Source: Roseiarcus sp963781895 | GTDB taxonomy: Bacteria; Pseudomonadota; Alphaproteobacteria; Rhizobiales; Beijerinckiaceae | Direction of reading: 5' to 3' | Length of the DNA stretch: 64,000 bases | NCBI GenBank assembly: GCA_963781895.1 | Contig: CAWAIM010000004.1 | Location: 6,656-70,655 of the forward strand | Notes under the pieces: generated by a model | Databases searched by the model: none | Told to the model about the DNA's origin: nothing | The model's input: only the letters and a program-made list of their open reading frames with translations | Shown here: piece by piece, positions 36,278 to 46,271 of the stretch | How the letters are laid out: the number at the start of each line of letters is the position of its first letter | How positions within the stretch are numbered: the first letter of the stretch is position 1 | Translations under genes and position numbers: made by a program

Positions 36278-38275
36278 TCAGGATTTTTGCGGCGGCCCGA
36301 GCAGGCGCCACTGCTTCAGCGCCGGCGCCAGCGCCGGGCCGCTGCGGCCGTCGATCGGGCCGCTGTAGTAGCCGGCCGCGTTCAGTCGCATCTGCATGGC
36401 CTTGACCGTCTCCACAGACCAAGTCTGCGTTTTTGCGCTGAGTTCGGCGATCGCCTCCCCCGCGTCGGCGTCGACCGCGCGCAGCAGGTCCTCGGCGGCG
36501 GCCTCGGGATTCCTGGGAACGCCCCGCCCTTCATCCAGCAGCACCGCGGCGGCGCGATAGCCCTCGGGAAAACCATCGTTTCCGGCGCGCCGGAAAAGCT
36601 CGAGGGCGTCGGCGGGCTTGCCGCCGACGCCGTTCGCGCTAAGCGCGGCCAGGTTATACGTCGCCCTGGGCGAGCCGCTATCCGAGGCTTTCCGCAACAG
36701 CGCGTAGGCGCGCGGAATGTCGATCCCGATCCCCTTCCCCCTGGTCAGCGCGACGGCGAGATCGAGCGCGCCGTCGGCGCTGCCGCGGTCGGCCGCCTTC
36801 TCGTACAGAGCGTATGCCGCCTTGAGGTCTTTGGGCGCATGGTCGCCGGTTTCGAGCATCAGGCCGAGACTGACCATCGCGCGCGTATCATTGGCTTCCG
36901 CGGCCTTCCTGTATAGCGCGTAGGCTTCGTCGTACATCCCCGCCGCGGCGGTCGCGCGCGCGAGAAGCGCGGTGTAATGCGCCATTTCGGGATGCATGGC
37001 CGCCGCCTGCCTGCAGACTGCGATCGCCGCACGCGCATTCTTTTGCAAATCGGCCATCTCGACGCCGTTCACGCTTGCGGTGGCGTCGTGCGGATGCGTG
37101 GCCAGACGTTCGCAGGTCAACTCCGGCGACGACGAGGTCTCCTCGGCGGCGTGCAAGCTGGCGATCAGAGCCTTCGCGTCCTCGACATGCGCGCCGTCCG
37201 GATAGCGCGCGAGATAGAGCTCGGCCAGACGCGCTTGCCGGCCGCTGCGGGCGAGCGACCACAGCAGCTCCTCGACGTCGCCCTGCGCCGGCGACAGCCT
37301 CTTGGCGGTCTTTCCCGCCTCGGCCAGCAGCGACCGCACGTCGGCGGCATGCGGTCCGTCCGGATAGCGATCGAGATAGGCCGTGAGCAGATTCGGATCG
37401 CGTTCGCCGCCAGCGAGCCGCCACAACTGCGTTTCAGGCGATTCTTCGGTCGCGGCGTTTCCGGCGAAATAGAACTGCCGAGTCAGCAGCAACTCGTCGG
37501 CAGGGACCTGCTGACCGCCGGTGGAGGCGAAGACGTCGTTGCGCACCGCGATCATCATGCTCGAGATGTCCAAGCCCGGCGTGGCCACATGCCCGAGCAG
37601 CGCCCGCGCGAACGGGCTGTTGCGGCCGGCCCCGTCGTAGGCGACGTTGTCGGGCTGGGTGGCGAACGCGGTGAAGAACCCGGGAAGCTTGCCGACGCGC
37701 GCCAGCCCCGACTCTGGCAGCGTTACGCCCGCGCCGGCGAACGGATTGCTCCGGCACGCGTCGAGAAACACCAGATGGATTCCCGTGTCCTTCTTCAGCG
37801 CGCCGAGCACCTCGTCGAGAGGGATGGCGCGCTTTTCAATGTCGGCGACGCTGTGCAGCCGCGCGTCGACCGGGATCAGATAATTGCGCCCGGCGAACTG
37901 AAGCCCGTGTCCGGCGAAATAGAACAAGGACGCGTCGGCGCCGGCCGCGCTGGACGCGAACGCGGCGATGGCCTGCTGCATCTCGGCCTGATCGAGGTCG
38001 ACCCCCAACGTGACCTTGAAGCCCAGAGACTTGAGCGCCTCGGCGACGTCCCTGGCGTCGTTGGGCGGATTGACGAGTTCCGGAACGGCCCGGTAGGCGC
38101 CGTTGCCGATCACCAGCGCGAAGCGGCTTTCCGCCAGCGCCGGCAGGCTCGCAAACGCCAGCGCCGCCACAATCGCGACCTGGCGGACGAAGCTGAGCGT
38201 CCACCGCCAGCGCCGGCCGCTTGCCGAACTGGCGCTGGCATTCAAGGTCGCGCACCGCGCATTCATCGGCGCCAT
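36278..38275 (-). CDS. Caspase-like (peptidase C14) protein with SEL1/TPR repeats and PG-binding domain
   Basis: About 665 residues. An N-terminal signal or anchor helix (VAIVAALAFASLPALAES) precedes a caspase/metacaspase domain with catalytic His123 (FYFAGHGLQ) and Cys174 (FLDACRSNP). TPR-like segments with YPDG repeats follow (about 290-390), then SEL1-type repeats (ALYRKAAEANDTRAMVSLG, ALYEKAADRGSADGALDLA). A C-terminal domain (MQMRLNAAGYYSGPIDGRSG) looks like peptidoglycan binding. Start could also be upstream TTG 38326 or ATG 38266. It lies in a T6SS-linked neighbourhood, so an envelope stress or effector-linked role is possible, but that is inferred. Confidence 0.85.
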   Translation of the reverse strand: MAPMNARCATLNASASSASGRRWRWTLSFVRQVAIVAALAFASLPALAESRFALVIGNGAYRAVPELVNPPNDARDVAEALKSLGFKVTLGVDLDQAEMQQAIAAFASSAAGADASLFYFAGHGLQFAGRNYLIPVDARLHSVADIEKRAIPLDEVLGALKKDTGIHLVFLDACRSNPFAGAGVTLPESGLARVGKLPGFFTAFATQPDNVAYDGAGRNSPFARALLGHVATPGLDISSMMIAVRNDVFASTGGQQVPADELLLTRQFYFAGNAATEESPETQLWRLAGGERDPNLLTAYLDRYPDGPHAADVRSLLAEAGKTAKRLSPAQGDVEELLWSLARSGRQARLAELYLARYPDGAHVEDAKALIASLHAAEETSSSPELTCERLATHPHDATASVNGVEMADLQKNARAAIAVCRQAAAMHPEMAHYTALLARATAAAGMYDEAYALYRKAAEANDTRAMVSLGLMLETGDHAPKDLKAAYALYEKAADRGSADGALDLAVALTRGKGIGIDIPRAYALLRKASDSGSPRATYNLAALSANGVGGKPADALELFRRAGNDGFPEGYRAAAVLLDEGRGVPRNPEAAAEDLLRAVDADAGEAIAELSAKTQTWSVETVKAMQMRLNAAGYYSGPIDGRSGPALAPALKQWRLLGPPQKS

Positions 38276-38350
38276 CCCGAAGGAAACGAACGCGTCTCGG
38301 ATGCCGCCCCGCAATCGTCGAGTCAAGGTCCGGCCCGGCGCCGGCTGACG

Positions 38351-39118
38351 CTAGAGCCCTCCCGAATTGACGAGCGCAAGACTTGCGAGGTTCAAGGTCC
38401 CCGCCACGAGGTTTCCGCTGCGGGTCTGGCGCTTCTGGGTTTCGACGTCCTCGGAGCGAACCAGGGAAATATCCTTGTGAATGGCGGCGATGGCTCGATC
38501 CAAGGCGGCGACGGCTTGCGTCTTGGTTTGGGCGTCTCGAACCTGGCGCGCAGCCCGGGCGACGATTTTCGGCAGGTTCCGCAGCGGTTTCGGCAAGCGC
38601 GGCGCGACGACGGCGAGCGGGCCTGGGCGTATTGATCGAGCGCGTCGGCCACGCATTGCTGTTCGGCGCACCGACATTCTTCAAGGTATTTCCGGGTAGC
38701 GCGCGACAATTCCGCGACCGCCCGGTTCGGATTCTCGGCGGCGGAAGGCTGCTGGAGCCTGAGGCCGCTCTCGCCGCAGGACGCGGGGGTAGGAGACGGC
38801 GACGGGCGATTCTCAACCACCGGACCATGACCGCCCCCCGACGGCGCGGAGCCGGCGCGGGGCGGCGCCGGGGCGGACGAAGCGCTCGAGGATGAACTGG
38901 ACGACGCGCCGGTCGTTCCGGTCGTCCCGGTGGTCCCGGTCGTTCCGGTGGTCCCGGTGGTCCCGGTCGTCCCGGTCGGTCCCGGTCGTTCCGGGCGAAC
39001 CGCCGGGGGCTCCGAATCCTGCCGCCCTCTGGGCTTGCGCGGGACCCGCCGCGAGCAGCGCGAAGACCAGCCCCGCCAGCGTCCCTCGCACGACTGCGTG
39101 AAACGAGATCGCGCGCAT
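38351..39118 (-). CDS. Secreted collagen-like low-complexity protein, frame broken twice
   Basis: The N-terminus MRAISFHAVVRGTLAGLVFA with AAGPAQAQ is a clear signal peptide. A Gly-Thr-Thr repeat tract (nine-base units), a Ser-rich stretch and a conserved-looking charged helical part (AVAELSRATRKYLEECRCAE, then VRDAQTKTQAVAALDRAIAA) follow. The parts lie in three frames: the first change is in the repeats at about 38978 (one extra base) and the second near 38620-38632. It has several Cys residues in ECRCAEQQC. I know no family. It faces away from the M23 peptidase gene and follows the caspase-like gene's strand. Confidence 0.5.
38905..38992. repeat. Nine-base tandem repeats (Gly-Thr-Thr coding)
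   Basis: About nine copies of a GGTCGTCCC-like unit (variants GGTGGTCCC, GGTCGTTCC) run head to tail. One copy has an extra G (GGTCGGTCCC at 38975-38984), which changes frame. They encode a collagen-like Gly-x-x tract on the minus strand. Such tracts can change length by slippage. Confidence 0.75.
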
Positions 39119-39347
39119 GCGGCCTCCTTTGCGAAATTGCGGCCCCGGCGGTCCTGAATTAATGTTTGCCATCGCGGAAAAGTTACAAGAAAACGCGCAA
39201 GTCTGCGAGTTCCAATCCTTCTCGCTCCGTGTTGAGTTCTGGTCCGGGATTTCTCCGCCGGCGGTCTTGCCGCCGCCCGAGTTCCGATTTAGGCCAGGGA
39301 CGGGCGGCGGGAGCCAGAAACGAAGGGCGAGGCGCAAGGAACAGTCG

Positions 39348-41151
39348 ATGACCCGACGCGGCGGCGCTATCGCCTTGGCGAGTTCGCTTGTGGTCTTCTG
39401 CGTCTGCGCCGGCCTGATCGGCTGGCGTCTCGCCCGCCATCGCCCGGCGCAGCCGTTCGCGACGGCAGGCGTCGAACAGCACAAGCCCGGCCGCGGCGGC
39501 GACGAAACCGCGGCCGGCTGGAAGGATATCGACCATCATCGACTTGCCCGGCGATCCCGTCGTGGTGCGCCGCGGCGCGGTTTCGGCGCCCAAGGAGCTG
39601 CGCATCGCCGTCCCGGCCAGGCTGGCGGCGGACGCGCCGAGAGCCGACGCGCAGGCCTACTACATCAGCTCGACGCTCATTTCGACCAGCGGCGGCTACA
39701 TGGGCAAGTTTCCAGAAGCGGGCCAGGAAGCCGACGCGCTCGCCGCTCAATTGGCGATGAATTCGGCGCAGTTGGCGGGGACCCAAACCCAAGCGCAGAT
39801 CGAAGCCGGCTCGGACGACGACGGCGGCGCCGATACGCCAGACGACGCTCAAAGCCTGGTTCTGACGACCGAGAACAGCAACCAGCTCGAAGTCGGCGCG
39901 GGCGGGATGCAAGGTCGGCCGCAACTCAAGGAAGCGATCCTCAAGACGATCGTCGCCGAGAAAATCGGCGATCTGCTCGTCGCCAACGGCTTTGCCGAGG
40001 ACAGCGCGCGCCAGGTCGAGAGCGCCGCCAAGGCGACCTTCAACGTTCAGACCTTGCCGCCGCAAAGCGTCGCCCTCGCGGTCGGCGCGCTCGACGCGAG
40101 CGGCGACTATCGGGCGATGCAGGTCGCGATCTTCGAGAGCGGAGAATACGTCGGCACGATCGCCCTCGGCGACAGCGGTTACGGCGAAGGCGCCGAGCCG
40201 ACGATCCCATCGGGAATGCTCGACGACTCCGGCAAAGCGGCGGACGCCGCGCTGCATTTCAATCTCGCCGACGGCGTCTACAGCGCCGGATTGCGCAACG
40301 GCATGCCCGAGCCGGTCATTCGCGAAGCGATCCAGCTCATCAGCCGCCTCACCGATCTCAAGTCGCCGCTGCAAGCCGACGAAACCGTGCGCGCGATATT
40401 CGAGCGGGACTTTCGCGACAAAGCGAAGCTGGCCGGCAGGATCGTCTACGTCGGTCTGCGCGGCGGCGCGCTGGCGGTCGACTGCTATTCCTTCGAGGCG
40501 GCCGGCGGCGCGTTTCGCTGCTTCGAGCCGAAGGGCGGCGGCGAGAGCAAGGCCGGCCCGACGCCGGAGAGTCTCGGCAACAGCGGCGCGACCAGCGTCA
40601 ACGGCATTCTCGCGCCGATCAAGGGCGCGCCGGTGACGTCGCTGTTCGGCATGCGATTCCATCCGATCCTGCACATTCTGCGGCTGCACGCGGGAATCGA
40701 CTTCGGGGCGGCGGTCGGTTCGCCGGTGCGCGCGGCGGCGGACGGGAAAGTGGAAATCGCCGGACCGGTCTCCGGATTCGGCAATCACGTTCGCATCCAG
40801 CACGCCGGATTCGAGACGTCCTATTCGCACCTCTCGGAAATTCCCGCCTCGATCAAGCCGGGCGCCGAAGTCAAGCAGGGCGACATCATCGCGCTTTCTG
40901 GCAATACCGGCCTGTCGACCGGGCCGCATCTGCATTTCGAGTTCTACGCCAGCGGCGTCGCGGTCGACCCCTTGCCGCATCTCGGCGCGGAGATCCAGTC
41001 CGCGGCGGCGTCGCTGGCGCCGAGCCAAGCCATGCCCGTCGCGGCCGCCGCCGGCGGCGTTTCGAGCGCAGGCGCCACCGCCGCCGAGATCGCCGCCTAT
41101 CCAGCCGCCAAGGCGATCATCGACGCCGCCCTCAGCGAGGCGGCGAATTAG
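39348..41151 (+). CDS. M23 family metalloendopeptidase, frame broken near 39537
   Basis: About 600 residues after frame correction. MTRRGGAIALASSLVVFCVC with GLIGWRLAR forms an N-terminal anchor. The frame changes by one base near 39532-39541, then reads DLPGDPVVVRRG onward. The middle part (QLKEAILKTIVAEKIGDLLV) is of unknown type. The C-terminal lysostaphin-like domain has the zinc ligands HAGIDFGAA, SYSHLSE and GPHLHFEF. It probably cuts peptidoglycan peptides. It is convergent with the T6SS phosphatase gene, 8 bases apart, and divergent from the collagen-like gene. Confidence 0.85.
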
Positions 41152-41158
41152 CGCAGGC

Positions 41159-41950
41159 TCATCCGCCCGCGTCTCGCGCCGGGATTTCCACGCGCGTGGC
41201 GCCGTCGGAGCGCGCATTGCGGCCATCCTCCTCGAAGTCGACGACAATGAGCGAGACATTGTCGCTGGCTCCGCGCCGCAGCGTCATCGCCAGCAGGTCG
41301 TCGCGGGCCTGCTGCGGATCGTCGGCGGCGAGCAAGGTCGCGATTTCATGGTCGGCGACATGGGTCGTCAACCCGTCGCTGCAGACCAGGAAACGATCGC
41401 CGGCATAGCCGGGCCCGTCGACGATTTCGAGTTCAGCCTGATCGCCAACGCCAAGCGCGCGCGTCACCACGTTGCGCCGCGGCCAGATTCGCGCCTCGTC
41501 CTTGTCGAGCACGCCGCGCTCGATCAGCTCCTGCACCTCGGAATGATCGCGCGAAAGCTGCGAAAGCTCGCCGCCGCGACGAAGATAGACGCGGCTGTCG
41601 CCGCACCAGACGCAGGCGAAATGCGCTCCGTGGACCATGAGCGCGGCCAATGTCGTGCCCATGACCGAGGCTCCGCGCGAACGAGCGAGCGCGCGCAACT
41701 GGGCGTTGACGCCGACAATGCAGCGCTCGAACGCGTCGAGCAGATCCGAAGCGGACGATTGCGGCGGGAGCGACCGTAACGCCTCGACGACGGCGCGGCT
41801 CGCGACATCGCCGCCGCCATGGCCGCCCATGCCGTCGGCGACCGCCCACAGGCCGATCTCCGGCCTGGCGAGCACGCTGTCCTCGTTGAGCTCGCGCGCC
41901 AGGCCGATATGGCTGACCATGGCGGTGCGGAAAGCGAACACGCTCGTCAC
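41159..41950 (-). CDS. pppA: PP2C-type Ser/Thr phosphatase, T6SS regulator PppA
   Basis: 263 residues of the PPM phosphatase family. NEDSVLARPEIGLWAVADGMGGHGGG gives the metal ligands, with GDSRVYLRRG, FLVCSDGLT and ASDNVSLIVV following. The GTG start overlaps the tagF stop by 4 bases. PppA reverses phosphorylation of the FHA scaffold in the threonine phosphorylation pathway of T6SS. The partner kinase PpkA is not in the window. Confidence 0.93.
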   Translation of the reverse strand: MTSVFAFRTAMVSHIGLARELNEDSVLARPEIGLWAVADGMGGHGGGDVASRAVVEALRSLPPQSSASDLLDAFERCIVGVNAQLRALARSRGASVMGTTLAALMVHGAHFACVWCGDSRVYLRRGGELSQLSRDHSEVQELIERGVLDKDEARIWPRRNVVTRALGVGDQAELEIVDGPGYAGDRFLVCSDGLTTHVADHEIATLLAADDPQQARDDLLAMTLRRGASDNVSLIVVDFEEDGRNARSDGATRVEIPARDAGG

Positions 41951-42654
41951 GCGCCGCCCCCTTCGACAGTCGCGCGCTCGCTCGCAAACGCGCCCGTCAG
42001 CATGTCGGCGTAGCGCGTCGGCAGCGGCAGGCCGACGAGCGACAACGCCAGCGGCGGGAACCCTTCGCCGCCGATGGTCCACCAGAAGGATTGCGCAGCG
42101 AAGATGCGGCGATAGCCGAAACGCCGCGCGGCAAGGAAGGCGAGCGACAATCGCCGATCGATCCCGCGAATGAGCACGCCGCCCTCCGGCAGTTCCTCGA
42201 GACCAGCGACCTCGTCCGACCGCGATTGCAAGGAGGGCGCCGGCATCGCCGCGACCTTGCGGGAGATGGTCTCGAGCGAGGCCCCGGGCTCCAGCGCGTC
42301 GAGCAGAATGGCCTCGGCGGCTTCGCACCATTGATCGTTGGCGTCGAGTTCGGGCGGCGCGAGCGATTCCTGACCCTCGCCAACAAAGACAGCGAGCGGA
42401 AAATAACGCCCGACGCCGTCGACCGAGGGCGCAACAGCCCCGATCATGGCCTCGCCGCAAAAGTCGGCGCCGAGCCAGAAGCGCCAGATCGGCGCGCGGT
42501 TGTAGACCTCGCTCCACTCCGGGCCCAGCAGCTGCTTCGAGGTCGCCACGCTCGCCTGGAGCCAGGCCTCCCAGACCTCGAGAAACCGGCGCTCCGCATT
42601 GACGGCGACGAAGTCTCTCTTGGCCGGCAGCTTACCGAAAATACCCGCGGGCAT
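41947..42654 (-). CDS. tagF: TagF, T6SS post-translational regulator
   Basis: 235 residues of the TagF/ImpM (DUF2094) family. MPAGIFGKLPAKRDFVAVN at the N-terminus, PIWRFWLGADFCGEAMIGAVAPSVD in the middle and FAAQSFWWTIGGEGFPP are characteristic. It represses T6SS assembly in other bacteria. It lies 6 bases after tssM and overlaps pppA. In some species TagF and PppA are fused; here they are separate but coupled. Confidence 0.95.
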   Translation of the reverse strand: MPAGIFGKLPAKRDFVAVNAERRFLEVWEAWLQASVATSKQLLGPEWSEVYNRAPIWRFWLGADFCGEAMIGAVAPSVDGVGRYFPLAVFVGEGQESLAPPELDANDQWCEAAEAILLDALEPGASLETISRKVAAMPAPSLQSRSDEVAGLEELPEGGVLIRGIDRRLSLAFLAARRFGYRRIFAAQSFWWTIGGEGFPPLALSLVGLPLPTRYADMLTGAFASERATVEGGGA

Positions 42655-42660
42655 CGGACC

Positions 42661-45600
42661 TCACAATCCGTTGGGGCACTTGAACTGCCGCAGCGAGGAC
42701 ATGCTGAGGGGATTGACGAGCGAGGCGGAAGAAAACTGATAGGACACTTCGCGTCCGCCGACGACGAAACTGACCTTGACCGCATTGCCGCTCTGGATCG
42801 GCGGCGAGCCCGCGTCGACGAGCCTGAAAAACGCCCACGGGCCGTTGCGCTCGAGATTGGACTTGCGATCCGGCATGTCGGGGGCCATGACGATCGAGGC
42901 CGCGCCGGCCCCTGCGCCCGGCCATTGCACATTGGCCGGGGTGTTGACGCCCTGCTGGGCGACGACGTTGGTTCCGTTGATCGAAAGCGTGGCGGTCTGA
43001 GCGTCGGCGCTCAAAGTCAGGGGCTTCACCTCCAGGCTGAGGTTCGGCGCGCTGCCGCCGGTCGGGAAGAACGCGTCGCGGATTTCGGCCGCGCGCTGGA
43101 ATTCATGCAGGGTCGCGTCCGACAGCTTGCGGGTCAGGTTCGGGTTGGGTCGCCAGGTCCAGGTTTTGCCGGTCCGATTGACCAGCGGCTCGAGATTGGC
43201 CGAAAAGAACCGGTCGATTACGCCGCCGGGCGCGAAAATTCTGGCGAAGTCCGCCATCGGCACGTCGCGTTCGGTCTTGGCGAACGGATAGCGGCCGCCG
43301 ACGATCTGCTGGCAAGGCCCGGTGACGTCTTGAGCCATGGATTCGGAAATCTGCGCGATGGAACTCGTGTTGGCGTCGCCGGCGGCGTCCTTGGCGACCT
43401 TGTCCATCATTCCGGCCAGCGGTTGCGGCAGCCGCGTCACGTTTGATCTGAGGCTCGCCACCTGAACCTCGACCTGTTCGAGCGCCTGCTTGGCCTGAGC
43501 GGGATTCTCCGCCGCCAGGGCCAGCTGGTGATAAAGTTCGTTGAGATTGGCGAGCAGCGCGTCGATCGGCCGCGTGCCTGGCTGGCCGTCGACCAGAATC
43601 TGGAACGGCTTGAAATTGGCTTCGATCGCGGCGCCGGGAACTTCCGGCGGCGGATCGCCGGCCTTGCGCTGGGACTTCATCGCCAGATCGATCGCTTCGC
43701 GTCCCGCCGAGCCGAGCCGCGAGCCCGCGGCCTGGAGAGCGTCCTTTTTGGCTTGGTCGGCGACCGCTCCGCCGGCCTGCGGCGGTTTCGGACGCTCGCG
43801 CGTCAGCGCGGTCTCGTTGCGAACCGATTCGAAGATCTGAAGGATCGGCGACGTCGGCGCCGAGGCGGCGCTGAGCCTGAGATATTTCGGTTTGTCGGCG
43901 AGCAGCGGCCGCAGTTGCAGATTGGCGAGCGCGGCGGTCCAGGCGCTGAGGAAGTCCTTGCCGTAGAGGTCGAGAATGTCGGGGAACAGGCTGGCGTATT
44001 GCTGCTTGACCGCGCCCTGATCGCCGGAGGCGCCGAGAACCCAGTTCTCCTTCTGCAACTTGTCGGCGATCGTGGGCATGCGGTCGAGCAGCGCGGCGTA
44101 AAAGCCCTCGTAGGTGAGGAATCCGGGCACCCGCACGGTATCGAGGCTTGCTCCATTCGCAGCCTCGAAGACCAGCGCCATGTCGGGTCCGCCGCGCTGC
44201 GAAGCGACCCAGTCCTCGAGCGCCAGGTTGTGCGCCTCGGACTTCAGCAGCGTGTAGGCCCGCTCGGAAACGCGCATGCGCGCCAAAGTCGCCTGCGCCT
44301 GCTGGACCAGCGGGCCGTTGAGCGAGACCTTGCTCGCCCCGCCCGGATCCATGTCGAGCATCGCCTCGAGGTGGGCTCGCAGCAGCGCCCGGCCTTGCGC
44401 GTAGGGCGCGCCGGGAAAGGCGCGCTCCTCCCAGTCGCGCGTGAACCAGGAGACGATCAGGTTCTTGTCGACTCTCGGCGCCTTGCCGCCGAGCATCAGA
44501 TAGACCTTGAGCGCCTCGTAGACAAAGGTCGGATCGTCGATGTTCTTCTGGATCTGTTGCTCCAGCGACAGGACCAGCCTCGGCCGCATCAGCCGTTCGA
44601 GCGCCTGCTGGTACATCTCCTCCGAAGAATTCTGCAGCCGCGACCGTTGGCTGAGGCCGAAGGTCTGGCCGACCGGCGTCGCCTGGTCGCGGCGCGCGTA
44701 GCCGACCGGCAGGTTCGGCAAGGGGCCGAGCAACTCGTAGATCGGCAGCAGGTTGGGGTCGGCGACGGTATTCTGCTTGATCAACGGGCCCGCGGCCGCG
44801 ACATAGTCGTCGACGGCGCGATCGGTCGCCGCGATCAGCGCCGCGTTGCGCGCATAGCTCATCCACCACAACCCGAGCACGCCCGCCGTGGCGAGGCTGA
44901 TCAGGGCGAAGGCCGCGACGCGCAGCGCGATCGAGCGGCGCACCGCGGCGATGTTGGTCGAGACCCACCCCGCCTCCCCGAACACCACCTTGGCGAGCAG
45001 ATCGTGCAGGAAGTAGCTCTTGCCGGTCCCGGAGAACGGCGACGCGCCGGCGCTTTCGACGCCATAGCTCCTTTGCAGCGCGCCGATCACCGCGTCGAAG
45101 GGCGTGCCTTCTTGCGTGCCCGAGGTGAAATAGAATCCGCGCAGCGTCGCCGTCGTCTGGTAGCGCGTCGGCTCGAAGATGCGGTTGAGGAAATCGACGA
45201 TCGGCTTGCGGATCGCGCCGAGCTGGGAGGGCAGTCCGAACAGGATCGCGCGCGAACGCAGGTCCGGCTCTTCCTGCAGGCGCTCGGGCATTCTTTCGGA
45301 AATGCGCTGGATCAGCAGATCGATCTCTTCCGGCGCCTTGCCGACGTTGTTCGCCTTCTTGTCGGCGGTCTGGAACGTCGCGCCCCACACCGCCTCGCGC
45401 TTGGCTTCGTCGAGATCGGCGAAATATTGGGTGAAGCCGACGATCAGATCCATCTTGGTGAAGACCGCATAGACCGGGAAGTCGACCTTCAGCTCTTCAT
45501 GCAGTTCCGCCAGGCGCTTGCGGATCGCGTCGGCGTGGGCGGCCGACTTCGGCGGCGGACAGACTGAGGACGTCGGCGATGCTGATCGCGATGATGACGC

Positions 45601-46223
45601 CGTTGATCGGTTGGCGCGGGCGGTTCTTGCGCAGCATGTCGAGAAAGGCGAGCCAGCTCCTGCGATCGACCTTGGCGTCGGAATCCTGGGTCGTATAGCG
45701 GCCGGCGGTGTCGATCAGCACCGCGGCGTCGGTGAACCACCAGTCGCAGTATCGCGTGCCCCCGACCCCCTGGATCGCCTTCGCCGCGCCGTCGTCGGCG
45801 AGCGGAAACTTCAATCCGGAATTGACCAGCGCCGTCGTCTTGCCGGCGCCGGGCGGCCCGATGATGAGATACCACGGCAGATCGTAGAGGGCGCCGGCGG
45901 ACGACTTCCCCGTGCGCTTGAGGGTCGCGAGCGCGTCCTCCATCTTTTCCTTCAGGATCGGCGCGTCGCTTTCCTCCTGGACCGTCGCCGTCATCGCCGT
46001 CTCGATCGCCGCCGCGGCGCGGCGGCGGGCGATGACGCGCCAGGCGATCGTGCCGCCGACGAGCAGGAGGATCAGGAGGATGAGGGTGAGCCGCACCCAC
46101 ACGCTCTCGAACGGCTGCGGCGTCGCCGATGGCGACGAGCGGACCGGCGAGCCAGATCAGCGCCGAGAGAACGAGCGCGGCGGCGACGCTGAGCGCGATC
46201 CAGAGCCAGGCGACGATCGTCAT
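42661..46223 (-). CDS. tssM: TssM/IcmF, T6SS inner membrane core, frame broken twice
   Basis: About 1,187 residues after correction, normal for TssM. Helices MTIVAWLWIALSVAAALVL and VRLTLILLILLLVGGTIAW, the P-loop IIGPPGAGKTTALV and DTAGRY are in the first 560 bases or so. A third helix (ALISLATAGVLGLWWMSYA) leads to the long periplasmic part and the C-terminal domain. The frame changes near 46118-46126 and near 45559; each is repaired by removing one base. All domains are present. It lies 48 bases after tssL and forms, with TssL, the membrane complex. Confidence 0.9.
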
Positions 46224-46271
46224 CGAAACGGACGCTCCTTTCTCGACTGCGGGACTTGCGGTTCGTCCCGC

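Noticed and set aside
39541..41408. Plus-strand frame continuing from the M23 N-terminus for 763 codons
   Set aside because: Past 39541 it is Arg-rich noise, while the adjacent frame contains the M23 domain.
43103..45388. 761-codon minus-strand frame inside tssM
   Set aside because: Out-of-frame shadow of tssM with very high Arg and no domain.
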